A stretch of 64,000 bases of DNA from Actinomycetes bacterium (lineage in GTDB: Bacteria > Actinomycetota > Thermoleophilia > BMS3ABIN01). The position numbers were made by a program, and so were the translations under genes. The notes below the pieces were generated by a model. It had not been told where the DNA came from, did not search any database, and saw only the letters and a program-made list of their open reading frames with translations. The stretch spans positions 49,743 to 113,742 of the forward strand of contig JAJYLW010000005.1 of NCBI GenBank assembly GCA_021787475.1. The letters run 5' to 3'. Within the stretch, counting starts at the first letter, position 1; every line of letters starts with the position of its first letter. Shown here piece by piece: positions 41,147 to 49,645 of the stretch.

Positions 41147-42616
41147 TTAACTCCCCAGGATTTTCGCCACGGCGTCCTGGGCGGCGTTAAGCACGGGCGC
41201 TGGCAGCACGCCCAGCACGATCACCACCGCGGTCGCCAGCCCCAGGCCCAGGCTTAAGTCCCACGAGCGCCCGCCGCCCGGCTCCATGACGGCGGCAACT
41301 TCTGGTTCGGGCTCGCGCATATACATGTAAACGATCACCCGCAGGTAATAGAAGGCGGAGACAACGCTGAAGAGCACCCCGATCACGGCCAACCAGGCGT
41401 AGCCGGCATCGACGACGCTGGCAAACAGGTAGAATTTTGCCAGGAAGCCGGCGGTGGGGGGGATGCCGGCCAGCGAGAACATCAGCACCGCCATCACGCC
41501 GGCAGCTCCGGGAAAGCGGCGCGCCAGGCCGGCCATCTCGTCGAGACTGTCGTTAAATCTGGCTGAGTTCGCCAGGAAAACAAGCACGCCGAAGGCTCCC
41601 ATGTTCATGGCGGCGTAGGCGGCCAGGTAGAAGAGGATGGCGGAAGAGCCAAAGTTGCTGTGGCTCTGGCCGGCGGCGATCAGGGCAAGAAGCAGGTAGC
41701 CGACATGGGCGATGCTCGAGAAGGCGAGCATCCGCTTCAGATCGTGCTGGAGCAGGGCCATCGTTGCGCCGATCAGCATCGTCGCAATCGCGACCACGAT
41801 CATCAGCGGCACCCAGCGCGCCTGCTCGCTGCCCAGCATGATCGTGAAAAACTTGATGATGGCGGCAAAGGCGGCAATTTTGGGGCCGACAGACAGGAAC
41901 GCCGCCGCCGGGGTGGGGGCGCCCTGGTAAACATCCGGGGCCCAGCCGTGAAACGGCGCCGCCGCCACCTTGAAGGCAAAGCCGCCCAGCAGCAGGACGA
42001 CGGCTATCACGATCACATGGCCGTCCAGCGAGCCCGAGCCGATGGCGATGCTGATCTGCTGGTAATTCGTGCTGCCGGTGAGACCGTAAAGCAGCGCCAT
42101 GCCAAAGAGCAGGATCGCCGACGCAAACGAACCGGTGAGGAAATATTTCAGCGACGCCTCGATGGAACGCAGCTGGTGTCGGAAGAAGCCGGCCAGCAGA
42201 TAGCTTGAGAGGGCCATCAGCTCCAGGCCGACAAAAAAGGTGGCCAGGTCAATCGCTGAGGCCATAACCATCATGCCTACCGTCGCCAGCAGGACAAGAG
42301 CGTAGTAGTCGCCCAGCAGCCGGCCGTTTCTCGCCAGGTGTTTTTCGGAGAGCAGCATCGCGAGTGCCGCCACTGCCAGCAGCAGGATCTTGAAGAAAAC
42401 GGCAAACCCGTCCAGGGCGATTCCGTGGGAGAAGGTTGAAAACTGCTGCGAGCGCGCCAGCCACACCGACGCCGCCGCCGGCAGGCAGGCCATGATGCCC
42501 AGCCAGCTCAAGCCCCGCCTCCCCTTCGCGGGCAGAAACGGGTCGATCAGCAGCAGCACCAGCGCCGCGGCAACCAGCATCAGCTCGGGCACGATAGCGA
42601 CAACGTCATGTTGCAT
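41147..42616 (-). CDS. nuoN: NADH-quinone oxidoreductase subunit N
   Basis: A 489-residue antiporter-like membrane subunit with about 14 helices, including the conserved Lys-bearing LQHDLKRMLAFSSIAHVGYLL. Last gene of the nuo cluster; its ATG follows the nuoM stop with no gap. Confidence 0.95.
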   Translation of the reverse strand: MQHDVVAIVPELMLVAAALVLLLIDPFLPAKGRRGLSWLGIMACLPAAASVWLARSQQFSTFSHGIALDGFAVFFKILLLAVAALAMLLSEKHLARNGRLLGDYYALVLLATVGMMVMASAIDLATFFVGLELMALSSYLLAGFFRHQLRSIEASLKYFLTGSFASAILLFGMALLYGLTGSTNYQQISIAIGSGSLDGHVIVIAVVLLLGGFAFKVAAAPFHGWAPDVYQGAPTPAAAFLSVGPKIAAFAAIIKFFTIMLGSEQARWVPLMIVVAIATMLIGATMALLQHDLKRMLAFSSIAHVGYLLLALIAAGQSHSNFGSSAILFYLAAYAAMNMGAFGVLVFLANSARFNDSLDEMAGLARRFPGAAGVMAVLMFSLAGIPPTAGFLAKFYLFASVVDAGYAWLAVIGVLFSVVSAFYYLRVIVYMYMREPEPEVAAVMEPGGGRSWDLSLGLGLATAVVIVLGVLPAPVLNAAQDAVAKILGS

Positions 42617-44182
42617 CTAGCGACCTCCTCCCAAAGAGGCGAAAAACCGTGTCAGGAAGTCGCCGTGCTGGGCCAGGTAGGGACTGATGTGATTGATCAG
42701 GTGGCTGGCCGATGGCTGGATGATGTTGATGAAAGTGTCGGGGTAAACGCCCACCCACACCGCCAGGCCCGCCAGCGGCGCCAGCGAGGCGATCTCACGC
42801 AGGTTTAAGTCCGACAGCCGGAACCATTTCTCATCCCGCGTTTCGACGAACATCACCCGCAGGTACATCCAGAGCAGGTAGGCGGCCGCCATGATGATGC
42901 CGGCGGCGGCGACAACCGCCATCGCCTTGTTGTACGTGAACAGCCCCAAGAGACTGAGAAACTCGCCGACGAAGCCGGAAAGGCCGGGCAGGCCGAGCGA
43001 GCCCAGGGTGAAAAAGAGCAGGAATGCCGCCATCACCGGGAACGGCGAGGCCAGGCCGCCCATCGCGGAGATCTCCCGCGTGTGCAGGCGCTCGTACATG
43101 AACCCGACCATGAGGAACAACGCGCCGGTAAGCAGGCCGTGGCTAAACATCACCAGCAGCGCCCCCTCGAGACCAATGACGCTGAAGGCAAAGATGCCGC
43201 CGGTGACAAAACCCATGTGGCTGACGCTCGAGTAGGCGACCAGCTTCTTCAGGTCTTTCTGCACCAGGGAGACGAGGGCTCCGTAAATAATGGCGATTAT
43301 TGACAGAATGAGGATATAAGGCATAGCGGTGACGACGGCGTCGGGGAACAGCGGAATGCAGAAGCGGATGATGCCGTAGCCGCCCATCTTCAGCAGCACG
43401 CCGGCGAGGATAACGCTGCCCGCCGTCGGCGCCTCGACATGCGCGTCCGGAAGCCAGGTATGCAGAGGCCACATCGGCACCTTGATGGCAAAGGCGATAA
43501 AGAAGGCCAGGAAGGCGGCCATCTGCACCGGGAAGGAAAAGACGGCGTGCTGGAGCTGATCCAGGTCGAAGACCGGGGCTGCGTACTGGTTGGGCCTGGC
43601 TAGGTAGGCAATGCCGACGATGGCGACCAGCATCAGGACGCTGCCGGCCATCGTGAAGAGGAAAAACTTGAGCGCCGCGTAGACGCGCCGGGGCCCGCCC
43701 CAGACGCCAATGATGAAGTACATCGGAATCAGCATGATCTCCCAGAAGACGTAGAAGAGGAGGAGGTCGCGGGCGCAGAAAGTGCCCAGCATGCCAGTCT
43801 CAAGGAACAGGAACGAGGCAAAGAAGCCAAGCTCGCGGTCCTTGATGTAGTTCCAGGAAGCCGGGATGATGATCAGCGACAGCAGCGTCGTCAGCAGGAT
43901 CAGCAGGACGCTGATGCCGTCGACGCCCATATGGTAACTGGCGCCGAGGCGCTGGATCCAGTTGACCTTTTCGATGAACTGGAAATCAGCCGTGTACTGA
44001 TCAAACTTCCACACCATTGCCAGCGACAGGATGAAGGTGGCCCCCGTCGTGGCCAGCGCCGTATATTTGTAAAGGTGCGGGCGGCCGCGCATCAGCAGCA
44101 GCATCGCCAGAGCGCCCAGCGTGGGCAGGAAGGTCATCACGCTCAGAATCGGAAAGCCGACCTGTTGTTGGAAAGAATACAT
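42617..44182 (-). CDS. nuoM: NADH-quinone oxidoreductase subunit M
   Basis: ATG 44182, two bases after the nuoL stop, gives a 521-residue antiporter-like subunit. The conserved channel features are MGVDGISVLLILLTTLLS, PLHTWLPDAHVEAPTAGSVIL and VQKDLKKLVAYSSVSHMGF. Proton-pumping membrane arm of complex I. Confidence 0.95.
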   Translation of the reverse strand: MYSFQQQVGFPILSVMTFLPTLGALAMLLLMRGRPHLYKYTALATTGATFILSLAMVWKFDQYTADFQFIEKVNWIQRLGASYHMGVDGISVLLILLTTLLSLIIIPASWNYIKDRELGFFASFLFLETGMLGTFCARDLLLFYVFWEIMLIPMYFIIGVWGGPRRVYAALKFFLFTMAGSVLMLVAIVGIAYLARPNQYAAPVFDLDQLQHAVFSFPVQMAAFLAFFIAFAIKVPMWPLHTWLPDAHVEAPTAGSVILAGVLLKMGGYGIIRFCIPLFPDAVVTAMPYILILSIIAIIYGALVSLVQKDLKKLVAYSSVSHMGFVTGGIFAFSVIGLEGALLVMFSHGLLTGALFLMVGFMYERLHTREISAMGGLASPFPVMAAFLLFFTLGSLGLPGLSGFVGEFLSLLGLFTYNKAMAVVAAAGIIMAAAYLLWMYLRVMFVETRDEKWFRLSDLNLREIASLAPLAGLAVWVGVYPDTFINIIQPSASHLINHISPYLAQHGDFLTRFFASLGGGR

Positions 44183-44184
44183 CG

Positions 44185-46074
44185 TCACAGGGTCAAAATG
44201 ATATATACGACCATAAGAGCCAGTAATCCCAGAAACATGGCGAAAAGATACCCCTGCACTTTTCCGGTCTGAATCGGCCTCAGCAGCCGGCCGGCGCCCA
44301 GGGCCAGCCAGCCGGCGCCGTTGACGGCGCCATCGATGACGCCGGCATCGACAATGCGCCAGAGCCACCGGGAAAAGCGGCGCAGCGGGTTGATAAAAAC
44401 GGCAAAATATATTTCATCAACGTAAAACTTGTTGAGCGCCAATGTGTAGAGACGACCGGCGCGCTTGCAGGTCGCCGCCGGCAGGAACGGGCAGCGCAGG
44501 TAAAAATGCCAGGCCAGCAGGATGCCGCCGATGCCCACCACCGCGGAGATGGCCATCAGGCTCCCCGACAGAAAGCCGAACTGATGCTCCGGCGTCACGA
44601 TGGCGGCGGCAAAGACGCGGTGGAGGAAATGGTCGATATGACCACTTTCCGGCGGAATGCCAAGGAAAAGGCCGGCAACCACGGTGGGAACGGACAGCAC
44701 GATCAGCGGCGCTGTCATCACCGGTGGCGACTCGTGTACGTGGGCGAAGACCTTCGCGTCCATGCGCGGCTCGCTGTGGAAGGTCATGAAGATCAGCCGG
44801 AAAGAGTAGAAGGCGGTCAGGAAAACAGTGATCAGGGCCACAATCCAGAAGTACCAGTAGCCTCCGCTGAATGCTCCGGAAAGGATGGCGTCCTTGCTAA
44901 AGAAGCCTGACAGGCCGGGGAAGCCGGAGAGCGCCAGGGCACCGATGAAGAAGGTCCAGTAGGTAATCTTGATCTTTTTCCTGAGTCCGCCCATCTTGCG
45001 CATGTCCTGCTCGCCGCCAAGGGCGTGAATCACCGACCCCGAGCAGAGGAAGAGTAGTCCCTTGAAGAAGCCGTGCGCCAGCAGGTGGAACATAGCCGCG
45101 GTCCAGGCGCCGACGCCGAGGGCCATGAACATGTAGCCCAGCTGGCTGATGGTGGAGTAGGCAAGCACTTTCTTGATGTCGTTCTGAACCAGGGCGATAA
45201 TGGCGGCGAAGATGGCGGTGAAGGTGCCAATTGCGGCCACCACCAGCATGGCGGTGTGTGAGTGGGCGAACAGAGGGCTGGAGCGGGCCACCATGTAGAC
45301 GCCGGCGTTGACCATCGTGGCGGCGTGAATCAGCGAGCTGACCGGAGTCGGGCCTTCCATGGCGTCCGGCAGCCAGACGTGCAGCGGGAACTGGGCGCTC
45401 TTGCCCACTGCGCCCGTAAAGAGGAGCAGGCAGATGGCGGTGACCATGCCGCCGCCGATGGTGCCCGCGGCGGCAAAGACGCTGCTGTAGTCAAGCGTTC
45501 CCAGCGTGACGAAGATGAGCATGATTCCGAGGCTGAAGCCAAAGTCGCCGACGCGGTTGACCAGGAAGGCCTTCATGCCCGCATTTGATGCGCTCAGTTT
45601 GGGGAACCAGAAGGCGATCAGCAGGTACGAGCACAGGCCCACCGCTTCCCAGAAAACGTAGAGAAGAAGGTAGTTGTTCGCCAGGACCAGCATGAACATC
45701 GAGAACATGAACAGGTTGATGTAGGCGAAGAAGCGGTAGTAACCCTTGTCGCCGTGCATGTAGCCGATCGAATAGATATGAACCATGAGGCCGACGGTCG
45801 ACACGACCAGCAGCATGATCGCGGTCAGCTCATCGACCAGAAAACCGATATCGACGTGAAACTTGCCAGCGGCAATCCAGGTGTAGAGCTGCCAGGAAAG
45901 GGTCTGGCCGCGCTCTACCTGGATAAAGACATACATGGACAGGATCCAGCTTATGGCTACCGACGCTACCGACAGATAGTGGCTTTTGTCCTTGAAGTAG
46001 CGGCGGCCGAAGAACCCCGTGATGATAAACGAGGCCAGCGGCAGCAGCGGTATGAGCAGGACGGCTGCTTTCAT
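44185..46074 (-). CDS. nuoL: NADH-quinone oxidoreductase subunit L
   Basis: A 629-residue antiporter-like subunit with PLHVWLPDAMEGPTPVSSLIH and VQNDIKKVLAYSTISQLGYMF, plus the long C-terminal lateral helix and final membrane helix of NuoL. Between it and nuoK is a 36-base perfect palindrome. Confidence 0.95.
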   Translation of the reverse strand: MKAAVLLIPLLPLASFIITGFFGRRYFKDKSHYLSVASVAISWILSMYVFIQVERGQTLSWQLYTWIAAGKFHVDIGFLVDELTAIMLLVVSTVGLMVHIYSIGYMHGDKGYYRFFAYINLFMFSMFMLVLANNYLLLYVFWEAVGLCSYLLIAFWFPKLSASNAGMKAFLVNRVGDFGFSLGIMLIFVTLGTLDYSSVFAAAGTIGGGMVTAICLLLFTGAVGKSAQFPLHVWLPDAMEGPTPVSSLIHAATMVNAGVYMVARSSPLFAHSHTAMLVVAAIGTFTAIFAAIIALVQNDIKKVLAYSTISQLGYMFMALGVGAWTAAMFHLLAHGFFKGLLFLCSGSVIHALGGEQDMRKMGGLRKKIKITYWTFFIGALALSGFPGLSGFFSKDAILSGAFSGGYWYFWIVALITVFLTAFYSFRLIFMTFHSEPRMDAKVFAHVHESPPVMTAPLIVLSVPTVVAGLFLGIPPESGHIDHFLHRVFAAAIVTPEHQFGFLSGSLMAISAVVGIGGILLAWHFYLRCPFLPAATCKRAGRLYTLALNKFYVDEIYFAVFINPLRRFSRWLWRIVDAGVIDGAVNGAGWLALGAGRLLRPIQTGKVQGYLFAMFLGLLALMVVYIILTL

Positions 46075-46105
46075 TCAGTCATTTCTCCCGGTTGGTCGCT
46101 GGTTG

Positions 46106-46141
46106 CGGAGGCGGCCCGCCGGGCCCGGCGGGCCGCCTCCG
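46106..46141. repeat. 36-base perfect palindrome between nuoL and nuoK
   Basis: A 16-bp stem (CGGAGGCGGCCCGCCG and complement) around GGCC. It lies in the 86-base nuoK-nuoL gap inside the operon, so it may tune or process the long transcript. No T-run follows. Confidence 0.85.
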
Positions 46142-46160
46142 ATTGTCTCCCCGCGCCAAA

Positions 46161-46469
46161 TCATCCTCTCATCTCATCCAGTTCATCAACATCGAGCTTC
46201 TCGCGCAAACGGTACATGGCAATGCCGATCGCCAGGCCAACGGCCACCTCTGCCGCCGCAATCGCCAGCACGAAAAAGACAAAAACCTCTCCCCGGCCGG
46301 CGCCGGCGTTGGCGTAATTGGAGAACGCCACCAGGGCGATATTGACGGCGTTAAACATCAGTTCCAGACACATCACCACCATGATGATGCTGCGGCGGGC
46401 GAGCACGCCCCAGGCACCCACGGAAAAAAGCGCCCCTGACAGGACGAGGTAATGTTGCAGTGGCGTCAA
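46161..46469 (-). CDS. nuoK: NADH-quinone oxidoreductase subunit K
   Basis: TTG 46469 overlaps the nuoJ stop (TTGA) and gives a 102-residue three-helix protein of standard length. The conserved Glu residues are in [19 protein letters not shown] and [20 protein letters not shown] longer upstream frame exists but is not needed. Confidence 0.93.
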   Translation of the reverse strand: MTPLQHYLVLSGALFSVGAWGVLARRSIIMVVMCLELMFNAVNIALVAFSNYANAGAGRGEVFVFFVLAIAAAEVAVGLAIGIAMYRLREKLDVDELDEMRG

Positions 46470-46963
46470 GAGCGCCTCTCCCTCATGGCCAGGAGGACGG
46501 CGCCGACGATCGCGACGAGCAGCACCAGCGACGCCAGCTCGAACGGGAACGCGTACTGGTTGAAGAGCAGGCTGGCGAGGTTGGCTGTAGACGGGTTTTT
46601 GGGGGCGCTGCCGGCGCTGAACCTGGCGCTCCCCAGCACGATGCCAAGGACGACCGCAAGCGCTGCGCCGGCCGGCAGCGCCGCCCACGACTGGCGGTGA
46701 AAAAAGAGGCAGATGGCGCCGCTCCGCCGCCGCGTCAGCATGATCGCAAACAAGATCAGGATTGAAATGGCACCGACGTAAATCAGCAGCTGCGAAGCCG
46801 CCAGCAGCTCCGCGTTTAAGGTGACGAATACGGCGGCGACGCCGATAAAGCAGGCAATCATGGCGATGGCGCTGTAGATCAGGTTGCGCATCGCCACCAT
46901 CAGAACGGCCGGTATTATAACCAGCGCCGACACGAGATAGAAAATGGGCGTGGAAAAATGCAT
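46466..46963 (-). CDS. nuoJ: NADH-quinone oxidoreductase subunit J
   Basis: A 165-residue membrane subunit with about five helices ([28 protein letters not shown] split over the typical third helix). Its ATG shares one base with the stop of the NuoG-like/NuoI-C chimera upstream. Confidence 0.93.
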   Translation of the reverse strand: MHFSTPIFYLVSALVIIPAVLMVAMRNLIYSAIAMIACFIGVAAVFVTLNAELLAASQLLIYVGAISILILFAIMLTRRRSGAICLFFHRQSWAALPAGAALAVVLGIVLGSARFSAGSAPKNPSTANLASLLFNQYAFPFELASLVLLVAIVGAVLLAMRERRS

Positions 46964-49461
46964 TACTGCGGTTCCTCTTTTTTATCCGGCCGGGCCGCCG
47001 CCCGCGCTGGTGCCGCCGCCTTGCTGTTTCCGGCCGGCCCGCCGGCTATCTCCTCGGCATGAACCTCTTTTTGGTACTGCTTGGCGGCATGATCCTGCCC
47101 GGGCCGGGCGGCGTGGTCCTGCTGGAAAGTGCCCTCGGGGCTTAAGTCCGGCCCGTGAGCCAACTCCAGCAAGTTGCAGTGCAGTTGCCCGTGCGCGCGC
47201 GTGGCCAGCTCGAAGGCGGGCGTGATCGCCAGCGACTCCACCGGGCAGACCTCGACGCAATCGGCGCAGAAAATGCAGCGGGACGTGTCCAGATGCCAGT
47301 TTACAAGCTGCCGTTTTTTCATAAAGAGCGCCCCGGTGGGGCAGATGGCGGCGCAGCGGCCGCAGGAGACGCAATCAGTTTCGTCGAGCGACCGGTCAAA
47401 GGGCGGCGTGGCGATCGTGCGCCGGGCGCGGTTGGCAAAATCGTAGACTCCCGAGCCGGTCTGGAACTTGCAGACGCGGATGCAGCGGCCGCAATCAATG
47501 CAGCGGTTGAGGTCGCGCTGGATGAAAGCATGGGTGGTGTCGCGCCCGTAAAGGTTCTGGACGCCGGCAAAACGGTTGCCATCTTCCTTTACCAGCCCGG
47601 CCGCGAGGCTGTAGCGCCTCAGCTTGCAGGTCTCGACGCCCTCGCAGATGCACTGCAGGCAGCGGCGGCTTTCGATGCCGGCGGCCTGCTCGGAAAATCC
47701 CCGGTCGACCTCGAGGAAGTTGCCCTCGCGCTCCTTCTCCGTCAGCTGCGGCGTCAACTGCCGCTCCATCTTCTCCTTCCGATAAGCCGGGATAGCAACC
47801 ATCGGCGGTTTGTCAAAAGCGGGCAGCGAAGATTCATAGGCGGCCATATCCACTCCCTGAAGAAAAGCGTCCATCGCCCAGGCGGCCTTCTTGGCGCCGC
47901 CGATTGCTTCCACGACCGTCTTGGCGCCGGTGGCGTCGTCGCCGGCGGCAAACACCTGCGGCCGGCTCGTCTGGCCGGTCCTCGGGTTAACCTCGATTGT
48001 TTGCCAGCGTGTGCAGGTAACTCCGCCTTCTTCCGGCAGAACCTCGCAGACTTCCTTTGTTTTGGCGTCAACGTATTTGAGCCTGGGCAGTTGGCCGATC
48101 GCGGGGATGATCGTGTCCACCGCGGTCAGGTATTCCGAGCCGTCTACTGGCTGCGGCCGCCGCCGGCCGCTTTCATCGGGCTCGCCCAGTTCCATTTTCT
48201 GGCAGACGATGCCGGAGACGTGCCCGCCATCAGCCTCGATTTTCACCGGCGCCGCCAGGAAGGTAAACTTGATTCCCTCTTCCATGGCGTCATGGACCTC
48301 GATCTGGTCGGCCGGCATCTCGTTCTGGGTGCGGCGGTAAATGACCGTCACCTCTTTGGCTCCCAGCCGCCTGGAGACGCGGGCGGCGTCCATGGCGGAA
48401 AAGCCGCCGCCGATGACGGCCACGCGGTCGCGGATATCGGGGGGATTGCCCATAGCGACGTCGCGGAGGAACTCCACCACTGGCATGACGCCTGCCAGAT
48501 CTTCGCCCTCCACTCGCATTGAGCGGCTCTCATGGGCGCCGATCCCGAGAAAGACGGCGTCAAATTCCATCTCGCCGAGAAGGTCATCGAGGGAGAAATC
48601 AGGCCCCAGGGCCATGCCCGTCCTGAGCTCGACCCCCATCGCCCAGAGCGGTTCCAGCTCGGCTTTTAAAACTTTTTTTGGCAGGCGGTATTCGGGAATG
48701 CCGTAGCGGAGCATGCCGCCGGTGTCGGGCAGCGCCTCGAAGATGGTGACGGCGTGGCCCCTGAGCGCCAGGTAGTAAGCATTGGTAAGTCCGGCCGGAC
48801 CGGCGCCGATGACCGCCACCCGCTTGCCGGTGGCCGCATCGGGCTGTTCCGGCTTGAAGCCCTTTTCGATGGCGACGTCGCCGACGAACCGGTGGCAGAG
48901 GCGGATCGAGATCGGCTCTTCCACCTCGCTGCGGCGGCAGGCGCTCTCGCACGGATGGGGGCAGACCCGCCCGACGGTTGCCGGGAAGGGCAGGTTTTCT
49001 TTCAGCACTCGCTGCGACTCGTCGTAGTCGCGGTCGGCGATCAGACCGAGGTAGGCGGGGATGTCAACATTGGTGGGGCAGCCGTATTTGCAGGGTGGCA
49101 GGCAGTAGGCGTTGTGGTCCGACAGGAGCAGCTCCAGATAGGTCCGGCGCAGCCTCAGCACTCGCTCGCTGTCGGTGGTGACGGCCATGCCCTCCTTTAC
49201 TTTGGTGGCGCAGGCCGGCAGAGGCCTGTCTTCACCCTCGACCTCAACGACGCAGACGCGGCAGCCGCCAAACGGCTCCAGGCCCTTGATGTGGCAGAGG
49301 TAGGGGATCTTGATCTTGACCGATTTGGCCGCTTCCAGAATGGTGTCACCCTCGTTGGTATTGACTGTCTGACCGTTTATTGTCATGGTCACCGGTGCGC
49401 CGGTTCCGGATATCCGCACCGGCGGCAGCGTCTGCGGCTTGTCGCCAAGACCGTTACTCAA
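46963..49461 (-). CDS. Chimeric complex I subunit: NuoG-type Fe-S head + GltD-like flavoprotein + ferredoxin domains + C-terminal half of NuoI
   Basis: An 832-residue protein (TTG start, AAGGAT before it). The [2Fe-2S] domain has C56, C67, C70, C84; a His-Cys type cluster site follows (D115-H116, C120, C124, C128); GltD-like N-terminal Cys are C167, C171, C175. A GltD-type flavoprotein comes next, with FAD motif at 219-225 and NAD(P) motif [13 protein letters not shown]. Near the C-terminus are two NuoG/HydA-like clusters ([23 protein letters not shown]) and [19 protein letters not shown] ... [11 protein letters not shown], which matches the second 4Fe-4S motif and tail of NuoI. The molybdopterin-fold part of NuoG is absent. 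Tail is low complexity. It sits exactly where NuoI-C should be, before nuoJ. Confidence 0.85.
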   Translation of the reverse strand: MSNGLGDKPQTLPPVRISGTGAPVTMTINGQTVNTNEGDTILEAAKSVKIKIPYLCHIKGLEPFGGCRVCVVEVEGEDRPLPACATKVKEGMAVTTDSERVLRLRRTYLELLLSDHNAYCLPPCKYGCPTNVDIPAYLGLIADRDYDESQRVLKENLPFPATVGRVCPHPCESACRRSEVEEPISIRLCHRFVGDVAIEKGFKPEQPDAATGKRVAVIGAGPAGLTNAYYLALRGHAVTIFEALPDTGGMLRYGIPEYRLPKKVLKAELEPLWAMGVELRTGMALGPDFSLDDLLGEMEFDAVFLGIGAHESRSMRVEGEDLAGVMPVVEFLRDVAMGNPPDIRDRVAVIGGGFSAMDAARVSRRLGAKEVTVIYRRTQNEMPADQIEVHDAMEEGIKFTFLAAPVKIEADGGHVSGIVCQKMELGEPDESGRRRPQPVDGSEYLTAVDTIIPAIGQLPRLKYVDAKTKEVCEVLPEEGGVTCTRWQTIEVNPRTGQTSRPQVFAAGDDATGAKTVVEAIGGAKKAAWAMDAFLQGVDMAAYESSLPAFDKPPMVAIPAYRKEKMERQLTPQLTEKEREGNFLEVDRGFSEQAAGIESRRCLQCICEGVETCKLRRYSLAAGLVKEDGNRFAGVQNLYGRDTTHAFIQRDLNRCIDCGRCIRVCKFQTGSGVYDFANRARRTIATPPFDRSLDETDCVSCGRCAAICPTGALFMKKRQLVNWHLDTSRCIFCADCVEVCPVESLAITPAFELATRAHGQLHCNLLELAHGPDLSPEGTFQQDHAARPGQDHAAKQYQKEVHAEEIAGGPAGNSKAAAPARAAARPDKKEEPQ

Positions 49462-49515
49462 GGCTATCCTTGGAAGATAATTTTAATTTGCTGCTTGTCT
49501 GGCGTTTGTTCAATG

Positions 49516-49645
49516 TTTTAGTTCCGAGTTCCAAGTTCAAAGTTCCGAAAAATTGTTGTCATTATTTATTACTTGCCAAACATTTTGTTTCAGGTTTCGG
49601 GTTTCGGTTAATCCAATATCCAATGTCTACCATCCAACATCCGGT
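49516..49645. repeat. Degenerate word repeats between the two chimeric nuo genes
   Basis: GTTCCGAGTTCCAAGTTC-type words (49521-49548) are followed by TTTCGGGTTTCGG and ATCCAATATCCAATG-type words (49586-49640). Related tracts are at 57419-57468, 33433-33466 and about 9637-9675. Confidence 0.55.

Noticed and set aside
47155-48522. Long open frame opposite the NuoG-like gene (455 codons)
   Set aside because: It is the antisense shadow of a high-GC gene: it has no domain signature, while the minus strand is clearly coding.
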